DNA from: Spirosoma utsteinense
GTDB taxonomy: Bacteria > Bacteroidota > Bacteroidia > Cytophagales > Spirosomataceae
NCBI RefSeq assembly: GCF_014282275.1
Contig: NZ_VFIA01000001.1
Span: forward strand, 1-64,000
DNA: 64,000 bases
Reading direction: 5' to 3'
The first letter of the stretch is position 1, and each line of letters starts with the position of its first letter. Positions 25,205-34,256 of the stretch are shown here, in pieces. Below the pieces are notes generated by a model. The model made no database searches and had not been told where the DNA came from. It was given only the letters and a program-made list of their open reading frames with translations. The translations under genes were made by a program, and so were the position numbers.

Positions 25205-26662
25205 ATGCGCGATTACTATACCCTGAAAGTCAACATGCCCGCCGGGATTGTTTCGCCCGGTACGCTGCAAACCGTGTTGCGGCTGGCTTACGAAGCAAAA
25301 GTTCGGAAGGTACGCTTTGGTGCCCGTCAGCAGTTGCTCATGACGGTGCATTATGAGGACATGCGTTTTCTGGAAAAAGATCTGAAACAACATCAGATCT
25401 CATACGAACTGAATTCGGAACGATACCCGAACATCATCAGCTCCTATTGTGGTGAAGATGTTTTTCGTACCGGTGCCTGGCTGCGGGAAAGTGAGTATCA
25501 TACCGTGCTGGATCAGCTCGATTATCAGCCTCAGCTGAAAGTTAACCTGTCTGATTCCAACCAGAGTTTTACGCCGTTCTTTACCGGAAATCTCAATTTC
25601 ATTGCTTCCCCTGAGCCGCACTTCTGGTATCTGTATGTCCGCCCCAAACAGACAAACAGCTTGTTTCGGTGGCCGGAACTGATCTACACCAACGACATTG
25701 GCCGCCTGGCCAAAGCTGTTGAAGAGGCTATGCTGGCGCAGGATTTTCAGGGAGAAGACGCCCTGTACAAAGCCGTTACGGCAAACCAGCACTTTATCAC
25801 GCAGCCGGCTACGCAGGAAGTTGAATTGCCCGAATTTTCGCTTCCCTATTACGAAGGCTTCAATCGCTATGGGGAACGGTCGTGGCTGGGACTTTACCGC
25901 CGAGACGAGCAGTTCTCGGTTGCTTTTCTGCTTGATGTGTGTGCATTATGCCTGAAAACCCGCATTGGGGAATTGTGCATAACCCCATGGAAGTCATTGA
26001 TTATTAAGGGTATTGAAGAAAAAGGTAGAGGGGCCTGGTCGTTCATACTAGGCAAGCATAACATCAATGTACGCCATGCCGCCAACGAATTAGCCTGGCA
26101 AACAGAGGACAATACCGACGAAGGAACGGAGCTTAAGAATTATGTAATCCGCAACTTCGAGAAGAACGATACCCGCACATTCGGACTTTGTTTCGGGGTG
26201 CAAACACGCGCTAAATCAGAAGTTTTTGGATCAGTATTGATACGAAAACGCCCACTGATCCGGATTGGCCAGTTGGCCCTGTTCAGTGTTTACGATTTGT
26301 ATTTTACAGAGAATTTTAACCCCAACAGCCGGACGTATCACCTGGCGGAAAAAGGCCTGCTTAAGATGCACGTTCCCCATCAGCTTGTTCGACTGTGCCG
26401 GCAGTTTAACGCACGCCGGTCGCAGGAGCGCATAGAAACGGTGCGGGCTGACACCGAAAAAAACGAATCGCTTTTGCTGGCGGTTGCTACAGTGCATCAA
26501 TGCCCGCACTGCTTTACCGTCTACGACGAACAATATGGTGATGAACGGCGTGGTATTCCGGCAGGCACCCGTTTCGATCAGTTACCAATGGATTACGCCT
26601 GCGCAACCTGCGATGCCCCGAAGCAAGACCTTAAAGCCGTCGAACTGGAGCCTGTTTCTTGA
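25205..26662 (+). CDS. Rubredoxin-tailed nitrite/sulfite-reductase-like protein lacking cluster cysteines
   Basis: A 485-residue protein, start at ATG 25205 (MRDYYTLKVNMPAG); the open frame extends 10 codons to a TTG inside a simple repeat. Two ferredoxin-like half domains of the sulfite/nitrite reductase fold are recognisable: GIVSPGTLQTVLRLAYEA...VRFGARQQLLM (15-46) and RIGELCITPWKSLIIKGI (about 252-269). The region equivalent to NirB's C-x5-C reads SSYCGEDVFRTG (79-90), and no GC-x3-C follows, so siroheme/4Fe-4S binding is doubtful. The C terminus (431-485) is a complete rubredoxin: C433-P-H-C436 and C466-A-T-C469-D-A-P. Last gene of the nitrate arm; probably an electron carrier or partner for the nitrate reductase. 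Confidence 0.75.
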   Translation: MRDYYTLKVNMPAGIVSPGTLQTVLRLAYEAKVRKVRFGARQQLLMTVHYEDMRFLEKDLKQHQISYELNSERYPNIISSYCGEDVFRTGAWLRESEYHTVLDQLDYQPQLKVNLSDSNQSFTPFFTGNLNFIASPEPHFWYLYVRPKQTNSLFRWPELIYTNDIGRLAKAVEEAMLAQDFQGEDALYKAVTANQHFITQPATQEVELPEFSLPYYEGFNRYGERSWLGLYRRDEQFSVAFLLDVCALCLKTRIGELCITPWKSLIIKGIEEKGRGAWSFILGKHNINVRHAANELAWQTEDNTDEGTELKNYVIRNFEKNDTRTFGLCFGVQTRAKSEVFGSVLIRKRPLIRIGQLALFSVYDLYFTENFNPNSRTYHLAEKGLLKMHVPHQLVRLCRQFNARRSQERIETVRADTEKNESLLLAVATVHQCPHCFTVYDEQYGDERRGIPAGTRFDQLPMDYACATCDAPKQDLKAVELEPVS

Positions 26663-26722
26663 GTAATTTTACGAATAACTAGGTGGACGGCCTATTGCTG
26701 TTAATCGTACGGAAACGTCTCT

Positions 26723-26758
26723 ATGCCCATCTCTTATAAATCAGAGATGGGCATTTTG
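26723..26758 (+). terminator. Rho-independent-like terminator of the nitrate arm
   Basis: ATGCCCATCTCT (26723-26734) pairs with AGAGATGGGCAT (26743-26754) across an eight-base loop and is followed by TTTT. It lies 61 bp after the last nitrate gene. Confidence 0.85.
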
Positions 26759-27002
26759 ATTGCAAAACAGGTCGAGAAAGGCCGACGTTTTTTTTGGTCG
26801 AGTAGCCCTTTAATTTATTTCCTCAAATTAGTCAACTAGGTATATATACTTATATTTGCCTGCGCGGTTGTAATCTGTTTACGGGTCAGCACGTTAAAAA
26901 GAGTTATCCCCGATTGCTCGCTTCGTGTACTGATCCGCAAACAGCCAGAACCGGGTAAACAGATTGGCTTATTTTCGTCTATAACCTTCATCACAGGTAG
27001 TT
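26759..27002. promoter_or_regulatory. AT-rich leader of the PAS protein gene with possible -7 box
   Basis: TATATTTG at 26851-26858 fits TAnnTTTG, about 145 bp before the ATG at 27003, inside a stretch of TATATATACTTATATT. A TTA rather than TTG occupies the -33 place. No gene is seen between 26663 and 27002. Confidence 0.4.
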
Positions 27003-28526
27003 ATGTTAACAGACGCAGCCTCATTATCTCTGGTACAGCGCTTACTGGCTGTTTCGCAGCAAAGCGTAATCGTTGTTCGTATCGTTCGTGATCTACACGG
27101 TTTGTTGATCGATCTTCACCTGAAGTTGCTTAATACGGTAGCTGAGCGGGAACTGGGGGTTCCTTCCGATGCGGTGGCAGGCCAGTCGTTCGTCAACCTC
27201 TGGCCAACTCTGTATCAGGAAGATAGTATAAACCACTATCAGCAGGCGGTTAGTACGGGAGAGTCTGCCCATTTCGCCCTTCATTGCCAGTTACCGGGCC
27301 AGTTGGTACCGGGGTGGCTCGATGTATCGGTAGTGGCCCTGGGAAATTACCTGCTTATTTCATTTGTTACCGGTACTCCCGCCAGTATCCCCACGGCCTG
27401 GTTAGCCAATATAGAATCCTTGGCTTTGGAAGAGTCGTCCAGTGGCGTTACGGTGCTGGAAGCCATGCAGGACGAGCAGGGCCAGGTAGAAGACTTTCGG
27501 TTTGTATTGATCAAAAAGGCAGGTTTACAAATGAGCGGCTACAAACCAAATGAACTGCTGGGTCGAACGCTGTGGGAAATTTATCCGGCTACCGGTATCA
27601 ATGGGCTTTTCAACCAATACGTCCAGGTGTTTAATACAGGCAAAGCCGTAGCGACAGAGAATTACTATCCTGAGTACGGTGTCTGGCGTGCGGTCAAAAT
27701 CCGGCGGGTGGAGCGGGGGCTTATGCTTACCTACACCGATATTACACTTATTAAAAACGCGGAAGAAATTGCCCGCCAGCAGTCCCGGCTCCTGAAAACT
27801 GTTATGCTCGGTTCACCCACGGCCGTAGCCGTCCTGGTACCCCTTCAAAGCAGCCAGGGCCTGGATACCTGCGTTACCGACTTTCGTATCGTAACGGTCA
27901 ACTCGATGATGGAAGAGATCATCGGACAGTCGGCGCACCAGCTGACAGGTCAGTTAGTAACGAAGGTCTTTAGCGATGCCCATGATTGTGGCTTGCTAAG
28001 TACTTGCATTGTAAGCGTTGAGCTGGGTAAACCGCAATCGGTTGAGATGCCGTACCAAAGCCCACATCGATCCGGTACCTACGCCGTTACAGCAGCTCCC
28101 CAGGGCGATCAGCTGCTATTAACAATGATCGACGTTACGGAGAGCAGGCGCGCCCAACTGGCCGATCATCGTCAGGTTGAATGGCTTCGTTCGCTAGTCG
28201 TTGGCTTGCCCGACGCGGTCCTGGCGTTCAAGGCTGTTCGGGACGACAATAGCGAGGTGGTCGATTTTCGGTGTGTGCTCAGCAATGAAGCGGGACATAA
28301 GTGGGTGGGTTTCAGTGAAAGCCAGTTACTGAGTAATCCTGACGCGGGGCGACTGGCTCAACGCGGGATAGGCAGGCTATTCGACCAGTATAGCCTGGTT
28401 GTTGAAACCGGCGAACCGTTCCGGCAGGATAGCGGAAGCCGACAGGCCGATGAGTTTGGCTGGACCAGGCTGTTAGCAACAAAGCTCGATGATGGGTTTG
28501 TGCTGACCCTCACCTTGCCTTACTAA
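27003..28526 (+). CDS. Multi-PAS sensory protein without an output domain
   Basis: A 507-residue cytosolic protein made of four PAS-like modules: about 10-125, 140-255, 262-385 and 392-505. Repeated PAS features are GQSFVNLWPTLYQEDSINHYQQAVSTGESAHF, MSGYKPNELLGRTLWEIYPATGINGLFNQYVQVFNTGK, and WVGFSESQLLSNPDAG...LFDQYSLVVETGEPF, each ending in a beta-hairpin such as GLMLTYTDITLIK. No kinase, cyclase, methyl-acceptor or DNA-binding domain follows; the frame stops one base before the convergent Hsp70 gene. It may act by protein contact with a separate kinase, or be a hybrid kinase that lost its catalytic half. Confidence 0.8.
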   Translation: MLTDAASLSLVQRLLAVSQQSVIVVRIVRDLHGLLIDLHLKLLNTVAERELGVPSDAVAGQSFVNLWPTLYQEDSINHYQQAVSTGESAHFALHCQLPGQLVPGWLDVSVVALGNYLLISFVTGTPASIPTAWLANIESLALEESSSGVTVLEAMQDEQGQVEDFRFVLIKKAGLQMSGYKPNELLGRTLWEIYPATGINGLFNQYVQVFNTGKAVATENYYPEYGVWRAVKIRRVERGLMLTYTDITLIKNAEEIARQQSRLLKTVMLGSPTAVAVLVPLQSSQGLDTCVTDFRIVTVNSMMEEIIGQSAHQLTGQLVTKVFSDAHDCGLLSTCIVSVELGKPQSVEMPYQSPHRSGTYAVTAAPQGDQLLLTMIDVTESRRAQLADHRQVEWLRSLVVGLPDAVLAFKAVRDDNSEVVDFRCVLSNEAGHKWVGFSESQLLSNPDAGRLAQRGIGRLFDQYSLVVETGEPFRQDSGSRQADEFGWTRLLATKLDDGFVLTLTLPY

Positions 28527-29810
28527 TTACCTGGCTACCCCGGTAATGGCGGGGCTACCAAATTTATGCTGGCTATCGTAGGCCAGGCCCAGACCAACGC
28601 TGGAAAGTTTGTTCTCGTCGGCGATGGCTGCGTTCGGAAAGAGTCGTTTGAATTCGACCTGCACGGAATGCACTTCGGTTGAACCGCCGGTTAAGATGAC
28701 TAGGTCGATCGCTTCATTTGTAACACCAGCCTGTTGAAGACACTCTTTGGCAGAAGCGGCTATTTTTTCAACATCATCCTGAATAGCCTCTTCAAAACGC
28801 TCGCGCCCGATGGTAATGGAAAAGCCGTCTTCAATAAAATCGAACAGGGCCTGATGCTTCTCCTGAGCGCTCAGGGCGATTTTGGCTTTTTCGGCAGCGG
28901 CCAGCAGCGTATGGCCGGTTTCATGAACGAGTACCTGCAATAGCCGGTTGTACCGCTTTTTATCATGTGACTCATGGAGCAGCTGCCGGGTCTGCATGAT
29001 CAGTTTAGGGGTGTACAGAAAGTTGACCTTGCTCCATTCGGCCAGGTCGTGAAACGGCTTCAACGGAACTTCCAGGTGTTTGGCCCCGTAGGTACTCCGG
29101 TAGCCCAGTTCCGGCATAATAGCCGACAGACTCAGCTGTTTATCAAAATCATTGCCTCCAATACGAACACCCGTATTCGCCAGAATATCCGACGTCCGAT
29201 CCGCTTTATTCAGGTATTGGTTGGATAGCTTTATGACCGTGAAGTCGGATGTGCCCCCGCCCAGATCAACAACAATGGCCAGCTTTTCACCCTGAATATG
29301 CACTTCGTGGGCAAAAGCCGCAGCTATGGGTTCGAACTGAAAGTCGATGTGTTTGAAGCCTATCCGCTGTGCAATTGAGGTCAATTCGGCCTGCGCCCGC
29401 GCATCGGCATCCGGATCGTTATCGACAAAATGAACCGGTCGACCCATCACCACACTATCGATTTCCTGACCCGCCACGGCATCGGCCTTTTCCTTTATAT
29501 GCCGGAGAAACGAAGTAATGATGGACGCGAAGTTCATCGTGGCCCCATTTACGACGGTGCCGTGTTTCATGAGCGACGTGCCCAGCACCCGCTTCAGGCT
29601 CCGCATAAAGCGTCCTTCCTGACGGTCGAAGAACAGGTCGATGGCTGTTCGGCCAAAAAAGGCTTTGTTGTCGACGGGCCGGAAGAAAATAGCGCTGGGA
29701 ATCGTAACATGGGACTGTTCTACCGGCACCAGGCTTATATGGCCATTTTTATCGATGGCTACGCTCGAATTCGATGTACCAAAGTCGATTCCGCAAGAAA
29801 TTTTTGTCAT
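28527..29810 (-). CDS. yegD: Hsp70-family protein, YegD-like
   Basis: A 427-residue actin-fold ATPase with the Hsp70 phosphate loops CGIDFGTSNSSVAI at the N terminus, VVDLGGGTSDFTVI near 185 and VILTGGSTEVHSVQ near 375. It lacks the Hsp70 substrate-binding and lid domains, as in YegD proteins, whose role is unclear (proposed atypical chaperones). Length is normal for YegD. Its stop touches the PAS gene's stop, so the two genes converge with no intergenic space. Cytosolic. Confidence 0.88.
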   Translation of the reverse strand: MTKISCGIDFGTSNSSVAIDKNGHISLVPVEQSHVTIPSAIFFRPVDNKAFFGRTAIDLFFDRQEGRFMRSLKRVLGTSLMKHGTVVNGATMNFASIITSFLRHIKEKADAVAGQEIDSVVMGRPVHFVDNDPDADARAQAELTSIAQRIGFKHIDFQFEPIAAAFAHEVHIQGEKLAIVVDLGGGTSDFTVIKLSNQYLNKADRTSDILANTGVRIGGNDFDKQLSLSAIMPELGYRSTYGAKHLEVPLKPFHDLAEWSKVNFLYTPKLIMQTRQLLHESHDKKRYNRLLQVLVHETGHTLLAAAEKAKIALSAQEKHQALFDFIEDGFSITIGRERFEEAIQDDVEKIAASAKECLQQAGVTNEAIDLVILTGGSTEVHSVQVEFKRLFPNAAIADENKLSSVGLGLAYDSQHKFGSPAITGVAR

Positions 29811-30219
29811 TCGTATCGGTCACAAAGTATAGCAGGCCAGGATCTTTCGGCGTCGGCAGACACGATTGGAAAGAGTTGGAATGGCCCTATCGGGTATTAA
29901 CTCGTGGACCTGACTGCCTGCTTTTGGCCGAAAGTCAGAAAAAACAAGGGGCAAATTTAACCGATTTCACCTGTTTTATAGCTGGTCCAGGTGAGGTGAA
30001 CGTGAATAGCCTGGCTACCAGGCGCGAAAAAAGCATGAATAAGTAGCTTGATACCGATGTAACCAGTTGGCCGAGCGATGGGCCCCAACCATTATTTTAG
30101 TAATTCCTGCTATTTTTTACGGTACCTTAACCAAACTGATGATCAGCAACGTACAGATAAGCTTTGTTTAAGCTATAGATAAACTGTACTTGTAACCGCC
30201 AATTCATCGTTACCCCTGT
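29811..30219. other. Gene-free divergent region between the Hsp70-like and mreB genes
   Basis: 409 bp carrying presumably the promoters of both flanking genes. AT-rich words (TTTTAGTAATTCCTGCTATTTTTT near 30092) occur in the half close to mreB, but no convincing TTG/TAnnTTTG pair, hairpin or small gene is visible. Confidence 0.4.
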
Positions 30220-31245
30220 ATGAATTTATTTAACTTTTTTTCGAGTGACATTGCCATTGATCTGGGCACGGCAAATACCTTAATCATTCATAAGGATCGG
30301 ATTGTGGTTGATGAGCCGTCCATAATTGCCATGGATAAAATTAGCGGGAAGGTGCTCGCCATTGGTCATAAAGCCATGCAGATGCATGAAAAGACTAATG
30401 AGAACATCAAAACGATCCGACCATTGAAAGATGGCGTGATCGCCGATTTTACGGCTGCCGAACTAATGATACGGGGGTTGATAAAATTACTCGATCGTCC
30501 CAATCGCATGTTATCGCCTTCACACCGGATGGTGGTTTCCATTCCGTCGGGCATCACAGAAGTAGAAAAACGAGCTGTTAAGGACTCCTGCGAACATGCC
30601 GGGGCCAAAGAAGTATATATGGTTCATGAACCGATAGCGGCAGCCATAGGTATTGGGATCGATATCACACAACCCAATGGCACTATGATCGTCGATATTG
30701 GGGGCGGCACGACCGAGATTGCGGTTATTGCCTTGTCTGGCATCGTCTGTGAGCAGTCCATCCGGATTGCCGGCGATGTATTTACCCGCGACATCGTGGA
30801 TTATATTCGTCGGGAACACAACCTGTTTATTGGTGAGCGTTCGGCTGAGCAGATCAAAATGGTAGTGGGTTCGGCGCTGGCCGAGCTGGATAATCCACCC
30901 GCCGATTATGAAGTACGCGGGCGCGACCTGATGACGGGTATTCCCAAAGAAATCAAAGTGACCTACAGCGAGATCGCCTATGCCCTCGACAAGTCGGTCT
31001 CGAAAATTGAAGAGGCTACCATGAAGGCGCTGGAAATGGCCCCGCCCGAATTGTCTGCCGATATATACACCAATGGGATTCACTTGACCGGGGGAGGAGC
31101 GCTGCTGCATGGGCTCGACAAACGCCTGGCGCTGAAAACCAAACTACCCATCCATGTAGCCGAAGATCCACTGCGAGCGGTGGTGAAAGGAACGGGTGAA
31201 GTAATCAAAAATATGGAAATGTATGGATCGGTGCTAATCAGCTAA
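30220..31245 (+). CDS. mreB: Rod shape-determining protein MreB
   Basis: A 341-residue bacterial actin. Phosphate 1 loop DIAIDLGTANTLI (10-22), phosphate 2 IVDIGGGTTEIAVIAL near 165, connect motifs and adenosine loop LTGGGALLHGLDKRL near 290 are all present; MNLFNFFSSDIAI is an amphipathic N terminus for membrane contact. MreB filaments guide the elongasome. Unusually no mreC, mreD, pbp2 or rodA follows; a hairpin ends the unit at 31270-31303, so this may be an extra MreB/Mbl copy. Confidence 0.93.
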   Translation: MNLFNFFSSDIAIDLGTANTLIIHKDRIVVDEPSIIAMDKISGKVLAIGHKAMQMHEKTNENIKTIRPLKDGVIADFTAAELMIRGLIKLLDRPNRMLSPSHRMVVSIPSGITEVEKRAVKDSCEHAGAKEVYMVHEPIAAAIGIGIDITQPNGTMIVDIGGGTTEIAVIALSGIVCEQSIRIAGDVFTRDIVDYIRREHNLFIGERSAEQIKMVVGSALAELDNPPADYEVRGRDLMTGIPKEIKVTYSEIAYALDKSVSKIEEATMKALEMAPPELSADIYTNGIHLTGGGALLHGLDKRLALKTKLPIHVAEDPLRAVVKGTGEVIKNMEMYGSVLIS

Positions 31246-31269
31246 ACTGGGTATCGAAACCAGCTGCCG

Positions 31270-31303
31270 ATCACCCCACTGTCCTGTCGACAGCTGGGGT
31301 GAT
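31270..31303. terminator. Bidirectional hairpin between mreB and a convergent oxidoreductase gene
   Basis: ATCACCCCACTGTC (31270-31283) pairs with GACAGCTGGGGTGAT (31289-31303) with one bulged base. Lies 25 bp after mreB and 50 bp from the end of the opposite gene. Confidence 0.7.
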
Positions 31304-31352
31304 TGGCAATGCCTATACATACCGGCTTTGAACAGACCGCTCAGGGGTAAGT

Positions 31353-32546
31353 TTAAGCCAGGGCTGATTTGTCCATTACCTGAAGCACATCTTTGGTCGA
31401 TACTTTCCGGCCGGTTCGGGCTGCCTCGAAAATAGCCTCGATCAACTGAACATCCCGCATACCGAGTTCACCGGGTACCGTTGTGGGCTGGTTCTTCAGG
31501 ATACACTCGGCAAACGCATCCATCTGGTGAGCCTGTTGCGGTACGTTCTCGATCTCCATCTTACCCTGGCTCGTTTTTCCTTTCAGACCCGAATAGGCAT
31601 AGGCGGGGGCCAGCTCAAACCAGCCTTTTGCGGCTTCGGCCCGCAGCTTGTTAAACTTTTCGTTGAAACTGGCTTTACAGTCGGCGGTTGTACCATCGGC
31701 AAAGAACAACTGAAAGTCAACGCCCTCTTCTACCTTGCTGAATTTCTTCGGATCGGTAACCGGGTGCAGCTTCGCAGAAACGGCAATGGGTATCTGGCCT
31801 TTAGTATAAATGGCGCCCTGCAAACAGTAAACGCCAACATCACGGAGTGGACCCCCTCCACCGATACCGCCCCCCAGCCGCCAGGGTGTGCTGTCATCCT
31901 GAACCTGCCCATCTTCGGCGATGATGCGATTCACTTTACCAAAAACCTCTTGTTGGCCCAGCCGCATCATCTCCCGGTTGTGGGGTTCGAAATGCAGCCG
32001 ATAGCCAATCGAAAGCTGCCGGTTTGCTTTCTTACAGGCATCGATCATCTGCTGGCATTCCTCCGGATTCATCGCCATCGGTTTTTCGCAGATGACGTGT
32101 TTGCCTGCCTTAGCCGCCCGAATCGTGTATTCGGCATGCATAGAATTGGGCAGTACGACATAAACGATGTCGATATCCGGGTTATCGACGATTTTATCGA
32201 AGTTTTTGTAGTCGTAAACGTTTTTGTCTGGCAGGTCATATTTTTTCTTCCAGGTGTCGGCTTTATCGGGGGAGCCCGTAACGATACCTGCCAGCCGACA
32301 GTTTGTGGTTTTTTCCAGCGCTGGCGCCAGTTCGCCCTCGCTGTACTTTCCCAGGCCAACCAGTGCAATCCCTAACTTACGTTCGGAGCCAGTCGTAGTC
32401 GTGGTCGAACTGGGCGATTCGGACGTGGACTCGTCTTTTTTACTGCCGCAGCTCTGTAGCCCGAGTGATGTCAGACCGGGTATGACTATGGCCGCGGTAC
32501 CCATTTGATGGATGAAATGACGGCGCGAAAACTGAGCGTTTTTCAT
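31353..32546 (-). CDS. Tat-exported Gfo/Idh/MocA-family oxidoreductase
   Basis: A 397-residue NAD(P)-dependent sugar-type oxidoreductase. The N terminus has a twin-arginine motif FSRRHFIHQMG, hydrophobic stretch TAAIVIPGLTSLG and lipobox-like LGLQSC (C at about 33), then a Ser/Thr linker (STSESPSSTTTTTGS), so a folded enzyme is probably exported as a lipoprotein. The Rossmann domain follows (LGIALVGLGKYSEGELAPAL) with DIVYVVLPNSMHAEYTIRAAKAGKHVICEKPMAMN, where the EKP lysine is catalytic in the family. C-terminal domain has HQMDAFAECILKN. Typical of Bacteroidota periplasmic glycosidase/oxidoreductase systems; substrate unknown. Confidence 0.9.
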   Translation of the reverse strand: MKNAQFSRRHFIHQMGTAAIVIPGLTSLGLQSCGSKKDESTSESPSSTTTTTGSERKLGIALVGLGKYSEGELAPALEKTTNCRLAGIVTGSPDKADTWKKKYDLPDKNVYDYKNFDKIVDNPDIDIVYVVLPNSMHAEYTIRAAKAGKHVICEKPMAMNPEECQQMIDACKKANRQLSIGYRLHFEPHNREMMRLGQQEVFGKVNRIIAEDGQVQDDSTPWRLGGGIGGGGPLRDVGVYCLQGAIYTKGQIPIAVSAKLHPVTDPKKFSKVEEGVDFQLFFADGTTADCKASFNEKFNKLRAEAAKGWFELAPAYAYSGLKGKTSQGKMEIENVPQQAHQMDAFAECILKNQPTTVPGELGMRDVQLIEAIFEAARTGRKVSTKDVLQVMDKSALA

Positions 32547-33175
32547 AACGTAGGCTGGTTTGATACACAGGGTGGAGCAGATTCAAGGCTGCTTTTGCTC
32601 TATTCTTAACCTGCCACGGCCTTAAATGTTAAGTTCTATAGCCCCGCTAAACCCTATGGCCCCGGACTGGGCGTTATGGACTGTCGTTTATAGGGTGGTA
32701 GTTAATAAACATGAGTCATCCCGAATTTTAAAAGTCGCTACCTGTTTAAAGTTCGGAGTGAAAACAAGGGTATTGCGTGTGGTGTTAAGGCCCTTGACCT
32801 ACCGGGTATACACTTCTCTTTTTTCCTTCAGAAAAGCCCTGTAGGGGCGACATGTCAATAGAAATAAAGAAGGGGTAGGCCCGTAAAGCGCCGTAGGTGC
32901 GACCTAATCCAGTTCAGTTAGGTCGCACCTACGGCGCTTTAGACAGGATAGGAGCGCTAACAGCTATTGACAGGTCGCCCTTACGGGGCTAGCTGACCAA
33001 GGCTGGAGATCTACCCAGACAATACGTCCCCCCGACCCAATGCCACGCCCCCGCAGATGTGCCGGAAGCAGGCCGCTTTTTGGGTAAGATTTTTCCGAAG
33101 TGTTACGATTCGTTAAAATTCGGGATGACTTATGTTCTTCCAGACCAATGGTCCGATACCAAACAGGGGTAGACT
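32547..33175. other. 629-bp non-coding region carrying a MITE-like segment
   Basis: No supportable gene: the only open frame (32626-32844) has no homologous look and overlaps repeats. The region contains the inverted-end segment 32708-33136 described separately and its nested palindromes, and must hold the promoter of the leftward oxidoreductase gene next to 32546. Confidence 0.6.
32708..33136. mobile_element. Putative MITE-like element with 24-bp terminal inverted repeats
   Basis: Ends 32708-32731 and 33113-33136 are reverse complements at 23 of 24 bases (core AGTCATCCCGAATTTTAA, 18 bp perfect). Inside are an outer imperfect stem, 32835-32861 against 32964-32990 (24 of 27), and an inner perfect 23-bp stem, 32884-32906 against 32919-32941. 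No transposase and no clear target-site duplication is visible, so mobility is only a proposal. Confidence 0.5.
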
Positions 33176-34120
33176 TTATAACATAGCCGCTCCGAATACC
33201 CCGGCGCTATCGCCTAGTTTGGGTTTCAGAAACCGGGTCTTTACCTCGCCACTGTTAAATACGTATTTCTTCACCCGTTCAACCCCTTCGGTATAGAGCA
33301 GATCAACATTACCGACGCCCCCGCCCAGCACAATAGCGTCGGGATCGAGAATGTTGATTATAACCGAAATGGCTTTACCGAAATACTCCAGCATCCGATC
33401 GACGGTCTGGCTGGCATACGGATCTCTGCCTTCCTCATAGCGCTTCATGATATCCTTCATCGTGCGTTCTTCACCACTGATCTGCTGGTAATAGCGTTGC
33501 AGGGCTGGTCCGGAGATGACCTGCTCTACACAGCCCCGTTTGCCGCAGTAGCAGGGGTAACCGTCTTCTTCGAGGATGTTATGGCCCCACTCTCCGCCAA
33601 TGCCCTGGAGGCCGTTGAGGACGAAGGCCTGGCTGTCGGCTTTGTCGCGGTTTCGGACCACAACGCCACCGCCAACCCCCGTTCCCATGATGACGCCAAA
33701 AACGGTTTGGTAGTTTGGTACTTCGCCCGGCACGATACCGAGCGTGGCCTCCGCCAGCGCGAAACAGTTGGCGTCGTTGGCTACCTCGACAGGCACACCC
33801 AGCAGACGGGCCAGGTCCTGCTTCATCGGCTTACCGTTGAGCACCGTGGTGTTGCAGTTTTTCATGGTCTGCGTGGCCGGGTTGTTGGTCCCCGGCGTAC
33901 CGAAGCCAATCCGTTCGGGTGTCAGGCTGGTTTCGGTTTTGAGCAGGTCGATAAGTTTGACGATCTGGCCTAAAATATGGTCATACCCTTTATGCGCTTC
34001 GGTATCGATCCGTTTACGGATGAGTACGGCATCGGGAGAGGGAGTAGTGCCCGTTTCGGCCGACAAGACGACGCCTTCAATTTTGGTGCCGCCTAAGTCG
34101 ACGCCCCAGTACGTTTGCAT
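33176..34120 (-). CDS. ROK-family sugar kinase (glucokinase-like)
   Basis: A 314-residue ROK protein; start set at ATG 34120 (MQTYWGVDLGGTKIEG) because the ATP phosphate motif normally opens these proteins, whereas the upstream 28 codons of the open frame look non-homologous. Also seen: VFGVIMGTGVGGGVVV, EWGHNILEEDGYPCYCGKRGCVEQVISGPAL, which is the ROK zinc site (His plus CxCxxxxC), and IVLGGGVGN. Lacks a DNA-binding domain, so it is a kinase, probably of glucose or N-acetyl sugar, not a repressor. Followed by the inverted-end segment at its 3' side. Confidence 0.88.
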   Translation of the reverse strand: MQTYWGVDLGGTKIEGVVLSAETGTTPSPDAVLIRKRIDTEAHKGYDHILGQIVKLIDLLKTETSLTPERIGFGTPGTNNPATQTMKNCNTTVLNGKPMKQDLARLLGVPVEVANDANCFALAEATLGIVPGEVPNYQTVFGVIMGTGVGGGVVVRNRDKADSQAFVLNGLQGIGGEWGHNILEEDGYPCYCGKRGCVEQVISGPALQRYYQQISGEERTMKDIMKRYEEGRDPYASQTVDRMLEYFGKAISVIINILDPDAIVLGGGVGNVDLLYTEGVERVKKYVFNSGEVKTRFLKPKLGDSAGVFGAAML

Positions 34121-34256
34121 ACGCGATTCGGACCATGCATTGGCCCCGTTATAGAGAATAAAGGCTTGGATTGACGCGTCTTTTTCGGAATTTCGCTCCT
34201 CCAATCCAGATTAAGTTTCAAATCAACACGCATAAAACGTAAATCAAAAATTTAGT

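Noticed and set aside
31527..32375. 282-codon plus-strand frame opposite the Tat oxidoreductase
   Set aside because: Antisense shadow, no recognisable features.
32626..32844. 72-codon open frame upstream of the oxidoreductase gene
   Set aside because: No homologous look, and it spans the end of the inverted-repeat segment.
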